From Actinomycetes bacterium (GTDB lineage: Bacteria > Actinomycetota > Actinomycetes > Propionibacteriales > Nocardioidaceae): a stretch of DNA of 64,000 nucleotides. The stretch covers positions 70,326-134,325 of the forward strand of contig JAEWOG010000103.1 in the NCBI GenBank assembly GCA_023460975.1, in the 5' to 3' direction. Below the pieces are notes generated by a model. It ran no database searches and was not told the DNA's origin. It worked only from the letters and a program-made list of their open reading frames with translations. Position numbers and translations under genes: made by a program. Below, in pieces: positions 49,416-57,887 of this stretch (the stretch's first letter is position 1; each line of letters opens with the position of its first letter).

Positions 49416-50756
49416 GTGCAGAACATCCTCGATGCCATCCAGTCCGGAGCGGCGACCCCGGAGGACTTCGCGAACCTCGAGCTGCCCGACCACTACCGCG
49501 CCGCCTTCGTGAAGAAGGACGAGGTCGACATGTTCGAGGGCCTCGCCAGCCGCGACAAGGACCCGCGCAAGTCGCTGCACGTGGACGATGTCGCCCTGCC
49601 CGAGCTCGGCCCGGGTGAGGCACTCGTGGCCGTCATGGCCTCCGCGATCAACTACAACACGGTGTGGACCTCGATCTTCGAGCCGCTGCCGACCTTCGGC
49701 TTCCTGGAGCGCCTCGGCCGCAGCTCCGACCTCGGCAAGCGCCACGACCTGCCGTACCACATCGTCGGCTCCGACCTGTCGGGCGTCGTGCTCGCCACCG
49801 GCGCGGGCGTGCAGAAGTGGAACCCGGGCGACCGCGTCGTCGCGCACTGCCTCTCGGTCGACCTCGAGGGCCCCGACGGCCACAACGACTCGATGCTCGA
49901 CCCCGAGCAGCGGATCTGGGGCTTCGAGACCAACTTCGGCGGCCTGGCCCACATCGCTCTCGTCAAGGCCAACCAGCTCATGCCCAAGCCCGAGCACCTC
50001 ACCTGGGAAGAGGCGGCCTCCCCCGGCCTGGTCAACGCCACCGCGTACCGCCAGCTCGTCTCGGCCAACGGCGGCAACATGAAGCAGGGCGACAACGTGC
50101 TCATCTGGGGCGCGTCCGGCGGCCTCGGCGGCTTCGCGACCCAGTACGCGGTCAACGGTGGCGCCACGCCCGTGTGCGTCGTCTCCAACGAGGAGAAGGC
50201 CAAGATCGCGCGCTCGATGGGCGCCGAGCTGATCATCAACCGCTCCGAGGAGAACTACCAGTTCTGGAACGAGGAGGGCACCGAGCAGAACCCGCGCGAG
50301 TGGAAGCGCTTCGGGGCCAAGATCCGCGAGCTCACCGGTGGCGAGGACATCGACATCGTCTTCGAGCACCCGGGCCGGGAGACCTTCGGCGCTTCGGTGT
50401 TCGTGACCCGCAAGGGCGGCACCATCACCACCTGCGCGTCGACCTCGGGTTACATGCACGAGTACGACAACCGCTACCTGTGGATGAACCTCAAGCGCAT
50501 CATCTCGAGCCACTTCGCCAACTACCGCGAGTCGTGGGAGGCCAACCGCCTCATCGCGAAGGGCGCCATCCACCCGACGCTGTCCAAGACGTACACGCTC
50601 GACGAGGTGGGCCAGGCCTCCCTCGACGTCCACAAGAACGCCCACCAGGGCAAGGTCGGCGTGCTCTGCCTCGCTCCCGAGGAGGGTCAGGGCGTGCTCA
50701 ACCACGAGATGCGCGAGCAGCACGTCGACGCCATCAACAGGTTCCGCGGCGTCTGA
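49416..50756 (+). CDS. ccrA: crotonyl-CoA carboxylase/reductase
   Basis: Protein of 446 residues, the usual length. It reduces and carboxylates crotonyl-CoA with NADPH and CO2 to ethylmalonyl-CoA. The CO2-binding residues described for the Kitasatospora enzyme (Asn81, Phe170, Glu171, His365) are at Asn81, Phe170, Glu171 and His366. The Rossmann motif is IWGASGGLGGFATQ. The GTG has CAGGAG six bases upstream. It is the key step of the ethylmalonyl-CoA pathway and also makes polyketide extender units. An operator-like repeat overlies its promoter. Confidence 0.97.
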   Translation: MQNILDAIQSGAATPEDFANLELPDHYRAAFVKKDEVDMFEGLASRDKDPRKSLHVDDVALPELGPGEALVAVMASAINYNTVWTSIFEPLPTFGFLERLGRSSDLGKRHDLPYHIVGSDLSGVVLATGAGVQKWNPGDRVVAHCLSVDLEGPDGHNDSMLDPEQRIWGFETNFGGLAHIALVKANQLMPKPEHLTWEEAASPGLVNATAYRQLVSANGGNMKQGDNVLIWGASGGLGGFATQYAVNGGATPVCVVSNEEKAKIARSMGAELIINRSEENYQFWNEEGTEQNPREWKRFGAKIRELTGGEDIDIVFEHPGRETFGASVFVTRKGGTITTCASTSGYMHEYDNRYLWMNLKRIISSHFANYRESWEANRLIAKGAIHPTLSKTYTLDEVGQASLDVHKNAHQGKVGVLCLAPEEGQGVLNHEMREQHVDAINRFRGV

Positions 50757-50776
50757 GCCACAGCTGTTCGACTCGC

Positions 50777-50816
50777 CACACCCCGGTTCGCGGCCTTGCC
50801 CGCGAGCCGGGGTGTG
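50777..50816 (+). terminator. terminator of ccrA
   Basis: Sixteen paired positions (50777-50793 with 50800-50816, one G-T wobble) form a strong stem, followed by TTGTTTCC. Confidence 0.85.
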
Positions 50817-50908
50817 TTGTTTCCCGACGTGCGCAAGACTGGTACCAGCCACTCCCGCCCTGAACGGGAGCCCTCCCCATCCCCTCCCCGAAAGTGGGTA
50901 CGCACACC

Positions 50909-52264
50909 ATGAGCCGCGACGAAGGTCTGTCCATCTTCGATGACCCGGAGGGCGGGGACCCCGCGGCCGACTCGAAGGCGCCGAACGCTGCGGCAGCCGC
51001 TGCCGAGAAGACGCAGGTGATGAAGGCCGTGCCCACCGACACGCCCACCCAGCCGGTCCGCACCCGTCCCGCATCCACGCCTCAGTCGGGCGCTGCCCGG
51101 CCTGCCGCGACCAAGCCCGCTGCCACCCCTGGCGCCGCGGCCCGACCCGCAGCAGCCCAGCCCGCCGCAGCCCAATCCGCCCGGCCGGCGGCCAACCCCG
51201 CCGTCGTCGCCACGCCTGCCGCCTCCCAGCCGTCGACGACGCGCCAGAGCCCTGCCGTGAGCGCTCCCACCGGAGCGGCGCTCCCCCTGGTCCGCCGCGG
51301 CGGGTACGACAAGATGGCCGTCGACCAGCGCATGGAACAGCTCATGCGCGAGAAGGGCGGTCTGGCCGACGCCCTGCGGGCCTCCGAGCAGCGCGTCGAC
51401 GAGCTCGACAAGGACCTGGCCCGCGTCACCGCGGAGCTGTCCGAGAACCAGTCGCCGACCTACGCCGGCCTCGGTGGTCGCGCCACCTCCATGCTGCGCC
51501 TGGCCGAGGACGAGGCAGCGGAGATCCGCGCAGCCGCCGCCCGCGAGGCCTCCGAGATCCGCGAGCAGGCCGACCGCGACGCCAAGGCGATTCGTGCGGA
51601 TGCGGCCCGCGAGGCCGACGACATGCGGGTGGTCCAGCTCAAGGAGCTCGACGAGATGCGCGCGCGGCTCGTGGCCGACGCCGAGCAGGAGCGTTCGCTG
51701 GCCCGCAGCGAGGCCGACGACACGCTGGCCTCGGCACGCCGCGAGTCCGAGCAGCTGCGTCTGGCGGCCACCCAGGAGACGAACCAGCAGCGCACGGCTG
51801 CCCAGCGTGAGGTGGAGCAGGCTCGCGCCGCCGCCGACCGCGAGGTCCAGGAGGCCCGGCGGACTCTGGCCGTGGAGAAGGAGCGCCTCGCGCGCGAGGC
51901 CGCCGAGCACCACGAGAGCGCCACCGCGGAGACCACCCGATTGGTCGCGGAGGCCGAGGAGCGTGCGAACGCCGCCGAGGCCCGCGCCGCCGAGGCCAAC
52001 AAGCAGGCTTCGACCCACCGTCAGCAGGCTCAGACCGAGGCTGAAGGCCTGCTGACTCGGGCCCGCCGTGAGGCGGAGCAGATCGTCGCATCGGCCCGCA
52101 CCCAGTCGGAGTCGATCACCGCGACGGGCACGGCCGAAGCCGAGCGCGAGTTGGCGTCCGTACGCGCTGAGCTCGAGCGGATGTCGAAGCGGCGCGCGGC
52201 CATCACGGCCCAACTGGGTGCCCTGCGCGACGTCGTGGCCGGGTTCGACAAGGACGAGTCGTGA
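50909..52264 (+). CDS. DivIVA-like coiled-coil protein
   Basis: Protein of 451 residues. Residues 1-~130 are an Ala/Pro/Thr-rich, acidic, probably disordered segment. A short DivIVA-type motif follows (GYDKMAVDQRMEQLM, about 137), then a coiled coil of about 290 residues rich in Ala, Glu and Arg with REAEEIRA-like heptads. It resembles actinobacterial Wag31/Scy-type polarity and filament proteins, but it has an unusually long N-terminal tail. A role in cell-pole or septum organisation is inferred. Its stop overlaps the next start by four bases, coupling it to the AI-2E-type transporter. Confidence 0.75.
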   Translation: MSRDEGLSIFDDPEGGDPAADSKAPNAAAAAAEKTQVMKAVPTDTPTQPVRTRPASTPQSGAARPAATKPAATPGAAARPAAAQPAAAQSARPAANPAVVATPAASQPSTTRQSPAVSAPTGAALPLVRRGGYDKMAVDQRMEQLMREKGGLADALRASEQRVDELDKDLARVTAELSENQSPTYAGLGGRATSMLRLAEDEAAEIRAAAAREASEIREQADRDAKAIRADAAREADDMRVVQLKELDEMRARLVADAEQERSLARSEADDTLASARRESEQLRLAATQETNQQRTAAQREVEQARAAADREVQEARRTLAVEKERLAREAAEHHESATAETTRLVAEAEERANAAEARAAEANKQASTHRQQAQTEAEGLLTRARREAEQIVASARTQSESITATGTAEAERELASVRAELERMSKRRAAITAQLGALRDVVAGFDKDES

Positions 52265-53496
52265 GGTTGCGGGATCGGCTGCTCGGCCGACTCACGGCCA
52301 CGACGGCCGATCCCGCACTCCCTTCAACCGAGGACGGGAACGAGGCGCCTGGATCCGAGATCGCGGCGTCCCCCGCTTCGGCGTCCCCTGCTCCGGCGGC
52401 GCCCACTCCGACGACGTCTGAGTTCCCCTCGGCGTCCCCGGCGCCTGCCGCATCGGTGACCCCCTCGCTCCTGAGGCACTCCCCCTTCAACTTCGGGTTC
52501 GCCGTCACCGCCGGCGGGCTGGTCGCCGTCTTCCTCTTCAACCAGATCGCCTCGATGTCGAGCATCCTCGTGATGCTGGTCCTGTCCATGTTCCTGGCCA
52601 TCGGGTTGAACCCGCTGGTGGAGTGGTTCATGAAGCGCGGCCTGCGTCGCGGGGTCGCGCTGGCCATCGTGCTGGCGTGCGTGCTGGGCGTCGTGGCGAC
52701 GTTCATCGGCGCCATCGCTCCGGTGCTCGGGGAGCAGATCGCCAACATCACCAAGAGCGCGCCCACCTGGCTGGAGCAGTTGCAGAACAACCAGCGGATC
52801 CAGGACCTCGATGAGCGCTTCGGCATCATCGACAAGGTCATGGACTACGTCCAGGACGCCGACTTCGGCGCCAGCGTCTTCGGCGGCGCCCTCGGCGTCG
52901 GCCTCAAGGTGCTCTCTGCTCTGACGAACACGTTCATCGTGCTCGTCCTGATGGTCTACTTCCTGGCCTCCTTGCCCTCGATCAAGCACGCGATGTACCA
53001 GCTGGCGCCCGCCTCGCGCCGTGGCCGTGTCAGCAACCTGGGCGACAAGATCATCCGCTCGACGGGTGCGTACGTGGCAGGCGCCGCTCTGGTCGCGGCG
53101 TGTGCCGGCATCAGCACGCTGATCTTTTCGATCATCATCGGGCTGGGTGACTACGCGATCGCGCTGGCGTTCATCGTCGGGATCCTGTCACTGATCCCCG
53201 TGATCGGCGCGCTGGTCTCGGGCGTCATCATGACGCTGCTGGCGCTCACGGTGTCCCCGACCACCGCCCTCGTGGCGCTGATCTACTACATCGCCTACCA
53301 GCAGTTCGAGTCGTACGTCATCTCGCCGCGGGTGATGAAGAAGGCCGTCGACATCCCTGGCGCACTCACCGTGATCGCCGCGCTGATGGGCGGATCGCTC
53401 ATGGGCGTCATCGGTGCACTGCTGGCAGTCCCCGTGGCCGCAGCGCTGCTGATGCTCCACCGCGAGGTGTTCCTCGCCCGGCAGAACACCCGCTGA
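52261..53496 (+). CDS. AI-2E/PerM-family transporter
   Basis: Protein of 411 residues. A Pro/Ala/Ser-rich N-terminus (1-~75) precedes about eight hydrophobic helices. The family landmarks IPVIGALVSGVIMTLLAL (C-terminal part) and NPLVEWFMKRG are visible. Members include the E. coli AI-2 exporter and sodium-proton antiporters, so the substrate is uncertain. The GTG start overlaps the DivIVA-like stop (GTGA), and a strong hairpin terminator lies 13 bases after the stop. Confidence 0.88.
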   Translation: MRLRDRLLGRLTATTADPALPSTEDGNEAPGSEIAASPASASPAPAAPTPTTSEFPSASPAPAASVTPSLLRHSPFNFGFAVTAGGLVAVFLFNQIASMSSILVMLVLSMFLAIGLNPLVEWFMKRGLRRGVALAIVLACVLGVVATFIGAIAPVLGEQIANITKSAPTWLEQLQNNQRIQDLDERFGIIDKVMDYVQDADFGASVFGGALGVGLKVLSALTNTFIVLVLMVYFLASLPSIKHAMYQLAPASRRGRVSNLGDKIIRSTGAYVAGAALVAACAGISTLIFSIIIGLGDYAIALAFIVGILSLIPVIGALVSGVIMTLLALTVSPTTALVALIYYIAYQQFESYVISPRVMKKAVDIPGALTVIAALMGGSLMGVIGALLAVPVAAALLMLHREVFLARQNTR

Positions 53497-53509
53497 CGGG
53501 GCTCACTGG

Positions 53510-53531
53510 ACCAAGCCCCTCGGGGCTTGGT
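53510..53531. terminator. bidirectional terminator
   Basis: ACCAAGCCCC (53510-53519) pairs with GGGGCTTGGT (53522-53531) around a minimal loop, between convergent transporter and hydrolase genes. Confidence 0.75.
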
Positions 53532-54311
53532 TCAGCCCACGAACCGGCGCAGCACCTCGAGGAACACCGCCGGCTTCTCGGAGTGGACCCAGTGCCCGGC
53601 CCCCTTGACGTTCACACGGCGCACGCGCGGGAAGAGGGCCTCCATGGCCGCGTTCGACTCCTCGCGGACGTACCGCGAGTGCTCGCCCGCCACCCACAGG
53701 ACGGGCCCGCCGTACGGATCGCACCCGGCGAGCTCCTCCTGGGGCCATCCGCTCAGGAGTGGGAGGTCGCGGCCCAGCACGTCGAGGTTCGCCTGCCAGC
53801 GCCACCCGTCGCCGTCGCGGCGGAGGTTCTGCAGCAGGAACGCACGCACGCCCTCGTCGGGAGCGGCCTCGCGCATCGCCAGGTCGGCGTCGGAGCGCGA
53901 GGCGAGACTGCTCAGGTCGATGGCCTTCATCGCGTCGACGTACGTGCTGAACTCGGTGCTCGTGCCCCCGCGGTAGGCGACCGGCGCGATGTCGACCACG
54001 CACAGCCGCTCGACGAGAGCCGGGTGGCGCAGCGCGAGGACCATCGCGGCCTTGCCGCCCATGCTGTGACCGACGAGGGTGACCGGGTCGGAGGCACTGA
54101 ACAGTTCTGCCACCCGGTCGGCCATGTCGACGTAGGAGAAGGCGTCAGGCCACGACGAGCGGCCGTGATGCGGCATGTCGACGAGGGTGACGCGGTGGTC
54201 ACTGGCCAGTGCCTTGCCGATCTGGGTCCAGTTGCGTCCCTGACCGAACAGTCCGTGGCAGAAGACGACCCGGGAGCCCGTGGTGCCGAGCTCGGTGGTG
54301 TGCAGACTCAC
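53532..54311 (-). CDS. alpha/beta-fold hydrolase (YbfF-like esterase)
   Basis: Protein of 259 residues. Nucleophile Ser is in GHSMGG (about residue 82), the oxyanion segment is VVFCHGLFGQGRNW, and the catalytic His is in GAGHWVHSEKP near the C-terminus. The layout matches YbfF-type acyl-CoA/ester hydrolases; the substrate is unknown. The GTG start lies six bases after TAGGCT (54318-54323), so the transcript is leaderless. The gene is separated from the next membrane protein gene by 30 bases on the same strand. Confidence 0.88.
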   Translation of the reverse strand: MSLHTTELGTTGSRVVFCHGLFGQGRNWTQIGKALASDHRVTLVDMPHHGRSSWPDAFSYVDMADRVAELFSASDPVTLVGHSMGGKAAMVLALRHPALVERLCVVDIAPVAYRGGTSTEFSTYVDAMKAIDLSSLASRSDADLAMREAAPDEGVRAFLLQNLRRDGDGWRWQANLDVLGRDLPLLSGWPQEELAGCDPYGGPVLWVAGEHSRYVREESNAAMEALFPRVRRVNVKGAGHWVHSEKPAVFLEVLRRFVG

Positions 54312-54341
54312 CCGCCGAGCCTAGCCATCGGCCCGCAGTGC

Positions 54342-55103
54342 TCAGAAGTCGAACCCGTCGAAGATGTTGCCGATGCCGTCGCCCAGGCCCCCGAGCACGT
54401 CGCCGATGCCCTCACCGATCGCGCCGATGCCCTCGCCGATGCCCTCGAAGCCGCCGCTGAACAGCATCCCCATGAACATCCACTGCATGGGGCCGAAGTT
54501 GCCGAAGTAGCCCGCAGCGTACGGCTGGTAGGCGCGGCCGCCCTGCCAGTACGGGACCCGTCGCGAACCCACCATGACCTTGCGGATGTCGGGCTCCGCC
54601 CCTGCGCGCACCCGCTCGACGTCGAGCGCGCACGCGGGGACGTCGCGCTGGGCGCCGCCCGGAGGCACGTACGGCACGTCCGCGACGGACAGGCCGTGTC
54701 GCGGGTCGAAGAAACAGGGAGGGCGACGTTGCGGAAGCGGCCGACCCTCGACGCGTGCCCGCACGCAGGCCATGGCGTACCGGCCGTCCTCAAGGATCTC
54801 GGTGACGTGCTTGACGTCCTCGGGGCGGCTCAGGGACGCGGCGGCGACCTTCGCTGACTCGTACGAGTCCAGCGCCCGCTGGTAGTCGGCGTTGGCCCCC
54901 GCGTCGAGCGGCGATCCGGCGAGCTCGAGATCGAGGTCCTGCAGTTCGACGCCGAGCGCCGTGACGTCTTCCTCGGCCAACTGCTGCACCGGGGCCAGCT
55001 CGCTGCGGCGCTGCTCCAAGGCGCGCCGCTTGCTGCTGCGCCCCGCGGCCAGCGCGCCACCCACCAGAACGGCGAGAAGGACGAGCACCACGAGCAGTTC
55101 CAT
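54342..55103 (-). CDS. hypothetical membrane-anchored protein with Gly-rich tail
   Basis: Protein of 253 residues. One N-terminal membrane helix (about 3-21) is followed by a coiled-coil-like region (about 25-100, QLAEEDVTALGVELQDLDLEL). A conserved-looking CFFDPRHGLS motif and an ACALDVERVRAG Cys segment come next. The C-terminal 40 residues are a Gly-rich amphipathic repeat (GIGEGIGAIGEGIGDVLGGL). I do not recognise a named family. The ATG lies six bases after TACGCT (55110-55115). It is divergent from the LuxR/STAND regulator. Confidence 0.7.
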   Translation of the reverse strand: MELLVVLVLLAVLVGGALAAGRSSKRRALEQRRSELAPVQQLAEEDVTALGVELQDLDLELAGSPLDAGANADYQRALDSYESAKVAAASLSRPEDVKHVTEILEDGRYAMACVRARVEGRPLPQRRPPCFFDPRHGLSVADVPYVPPGGAQRDVPACALDVERVRAGAEPDIRKVMVGSRRVPYWQGGRAYQPYAAGYFGNFGPMQWMFMGMLFSGGFEGIGEGIGAIGEGIGDVLGGLGDGIGNIFDGFDF

Positions 55104-55343
55104 GCCCCCAGCGTACGAGCCGCTGCCAACGCTGCTGAGGCTTCGGTTTCGCCCGAAATGACCGAATGGCTGCGAACCACCCCCTGAAGGTCCGCAGCCA
55201 CTCGAAAAATTGCCTGACGGTTGGGCCCTCCCCTGTCCGGGTCCACATCGCCATCGGCGTGACACCAGTCTGGCGTGCCCGCACCCACCACCACATCCGT
55301 AGTCCTACGTAAATGCGGAGAGCACACACGTTAGATTTCGGGG

Positions 55344-57764
55344 GTGGCCACCACTTGCATCGGACGTGAGGAGACCTTGGCGACCGTCGCCGACCTCCTG
55401 GACACGTCGCGGTGGATCACCCTAATCGGGCCACCCGGCAGCGGCAAGACGCTGCTCGCCAAGCAAACGGTCGCCGCATCCCCCAACACGGTGTGGGTGG
55501 ACGTGCGTGGCCTGACCCGCCGCGACGACGTGTTCCTCGCGTGCCTCGATGCGCTGGGTGCCGAGCACTACCCCGGTGACACCCCCGAGGGCGGACTGGG
55601 CCGCGCCGTCGAAGGTGCCGACGCCGTCGTCGTCATCGACGGGGTGGAAGTCGGCGTCGAGGGCCTCGGCAGCGCCCTGCAGGGGCTGCTCGACCAGACG
55701 TCAGCCGGCCGATTCCTCGCGACCTCCACGTCGCTGGCAGGGCAGCCGTCCGAGCGTGTAGTGAGAGTCGGGCCCCTGGAGATTCCCAGCGATGGCAAGC
55801 CCCTGACCGGCCCGGCGGTGGACCTCTTCCGCACCCGCGTCGAGCAGGCGGGCGGGCATCCCGTGGATCTCGACCGGCACGATGCGCAGGTACGCCGACT
55901 CCTGGCCGCCACTGGCGGTCTGCCGCTGTTGATCGAGCAGACCGCCGTGCAGTGCGCACTGGTGGGTCTGGTGGGCGCCGCTCCCACCCACTCGCTCGGG
56001 GAGGCCGTGGACACCGCGTACGCGTTGCTGGAGCCGGACCAGCAGTGCGCCTTCCGACGCCTCGGACTGCTGGAGCACCCGTTCGGTGTCGAGGTCGTCG
56101 CCGCCGTCACCGGCGACGACGTGGCGCACGCGTCCGAGATCGCCGCGGCCCTGGTGCGGCGCAGTTTGGTCGAGCTCCTGCCGGACGGGCGTTTCGACAT
56201 GCTCCGCCCGATCCGGACCCACGCCCGCCATCTCGCACAGCCGGGCGAGGAGTTGGCCACCGACCGGGCCCTGCTGGAGTGGGCCGACCGGACGGTCCCC
56301 CAGGACCTCAACTATGGCGCCGCGGACCAGCCATGGCTCGACGAGCTCCCTGCCCTGCGCGTGGCCGTCCTGCGCGCCAGCACCCATGCCGAGACCCGCA
56401 CGCTGGCGTACGAGGTGGCCAACCGCATGTTCTCTGGCCTCTACACGGCCATGAAGACGCGCGACGCGGTCGAGATCCTCGAGGGCGTCCTCAACAGCGG
56501 CGACGGGCCGCCCACCCTCGGCTCGATGGTGGCTCGTCGTGCGGGAATCGCGGCCTCCGAACTGCATGGCACCTACGAGGGCCTGTGGTTGCTCGAACGC
56601 GCCGACGACCACGCCCGCGCCAGCGAGAGCCCCGACGAGCTCGCCAAGAACGCATCCATCCGGGCCGAGATGCACCTGGACGCCGGCGATTTCGCCCAGG
56701 CCGAGGCGGAGGCCCGTACGGCGATCGCTCTGGACGGTCCCGGCGGCTCCATCGTGCGGCAGGCGACGCGAACTCTGGCCGACGTCCACCTGAGTTCGGG
56801 ACGCCTCAGCGAGTGCGTGAGCGCCGCCAACGAAGCGATCCCCCTCACCCGGGCCAACAGCGAGCGGTGGATCACCCTGTCGGCGCGGACCCTGCTCGCC
56901 AGGGTCGCCCTGGAACGCGGCCGACTGCGCGAGGCCGTGGCGGGGACGCGGGCCGTGGTCCGCGAAGCCGATGAGCTCGCCGAGACCCGCGTGAGCCTGC
57001 TCGCCGAGACGGTGCTGCGCGGCATCGACCCCACGTGGACCGAGCGTTCCACCGACCGCGACCTGTTGCCGTGGGCCGTACGCCTGCCCGTGCTGGCCCA
57101 GGACGCCCGCGTGCTGTTCGCAGCCGGTCAGTCGCGACGTGCTGCCGGGTTGGCCGCCGACGTCGTCGCCCTCGCCGACTCGGCGCGGCTGGGCCGTGAC
57201 GCCGTGGAGACCCGGCTCCTGCTCGGACGGGCTCTGCTCGATCTCGATGAGGTCGAGCAGGCAACCTCGACCTTCCTCACCTGCCTCGAGCAGGCGACTC
57301 AGATGCCGATGCGCCTGCGCGCCGCGGACGCACTCGATGGTCTCGCGTCAGTGGCGCGCCGGTCGGGGCTGCGCGCCGCGCGCGACCTGGCCGCGGCCGC
57401 CCAAGCGATCCGCCTGCCGCAACTGGCCACGTCGTGGGGGTACGCCGCCCAGTTCGCCGTGGAGCCGGCTCGGACTGTTCCGCGGGGCTGGCTGGTGGAC
57501 GACTGCGTCTCCGAGCAAGGCCTCGCCGACGTGGCATCACTCTTCATCGGCACGGTTCCTGCGGCGCCGTCCGTGCTCGACGACCTCACGCCGGCCGAGC
57601 GTCAGGTGGCCGACCTGGTCGCGGACGGGTTGACCAGCCGGCAGATCGGCGAGCAACTGTTCGTCTCTCCACGCACCGTGGACGCCCACCTGACGAACAT
57701 CTACCGCAAGCTCGAGATCAACACCCGCGCTCGGCTCGCCGCCATCGTGGCCGACCACCGCTGA
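55344..57764 (+). CDS. LuxR-family STAND regulator with AAA ATPase and TPR-like repeats
   Basis: Protein of 806 residues. The P-loop GPPGSGKT (29-36) opens an NB-ARC/AAA-type ATPase (to about 300, with VVVIDGV for Walker B). A long helical repeat region of TPR type follows (about 380-700). A C-terminal LuxR helix-turn-helix (about 745-803) has LTPAERQVADLVADGLTSRQIGEQLF. Such proteins are ATP-dependent activators that sense a ligand or partner; the signal is unknown. The GTG lies six bases after TAGATT (55332-55337), giving a leaderless transcript. A TACGTA-containing stretch precedes it. Confidence 0.9.
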   Translation: MATTCIGREETLATVADLLDTSRWITLIGPPGSGKTLLAKQTVAASPNTVWVDVRGLTRRDDVFLACLDALGAEHYPGDTPEGGLGRAVEGADAVVVIDGVEVGVEGLGSALQGLLDQTSAGRFLATSTSLAGQPSERVVRVGPLEIPSDGKPLTGPAVDLFRTRVEQAGGHPVDLDRHDAQVRRLLAATGGLPLLIEQTAVQCALVGLVGAAPTHSLGEAVDTAYALLEPDQQCAFRRLGLLEHPFGVEVVAAVTGDDVAHASEIAAALVRRSLVELLPDGRFDMLRPIRTHARHLAQPGEELATDRALLEWADRTVPQDLNYGAADQPWLDELPALRVAVLRASTHAETRTLAYEVANRMFSGLYTAMKTRDAVEILEGVLNSGDGPPTLGSMVARRAGIAASELHGTYEGLWLLERADDHARASESPDELAKNASIRAEMHLDAGDFAQAEAEARTAIALDGPGGSIVRQATRTLADVHLSSGRLSECVSAANEAIPLTRANSERWITLSARTLLARVALERGRLREAVAGTRAVVREADELAETRVSLLAETVLRGIDPTWTERSTDRDLLPWAVRLPVLAQDARVLFAAGQSRRAAGLAADVVALADSARLGRDAVETRLLLGRALLDLDEVEQATSTFLTCLEQATQMPMRLRAADALDGLASVARRSGLRAARDLAAAAQAIRLPQLATSWGYAAQFAVEPARTVPRGWLVDDCVSEQGLADVASLFIGTVPAAPSVLDDLTPAERQVADLVADGLTSRQIGEQLFVSPRTVDAHLTNIYRKLEINTRARLAAIVADHR

Positions 57765-57794
57765 CCTCACGCCCCGCCCGTCGGGACGCCCCCG

Positions 57795-57872
57795 CTCGTC
57801 GAGCCTGTCGAGACGAAGGTTTCGACAAGCTCAACCAGCGGGACGCCCCGGTTTCGACACGCTCAACCAGCG
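57795..57872. repeat. intergenic repeat: two direct copies plus one inverted copy
   Basis: Two 23-base direct copies (57818-57840 and 57850-57872; core TTTCGACAAGCTCAACCAG versus TTTCGACACGCTCAACCAG) differ at one base. An inverted, diverged copy (57795-57815) can pair with the first to form a hairpin. Such units are reminiscent of dispersed palindromic repeats in actinobacterial intergenic DNA. It lies between the regulator and the dehydrogenase stop. Confidence 0.75.
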
Positions 57873-57887
57873 CGACCAGCAGAGAGG

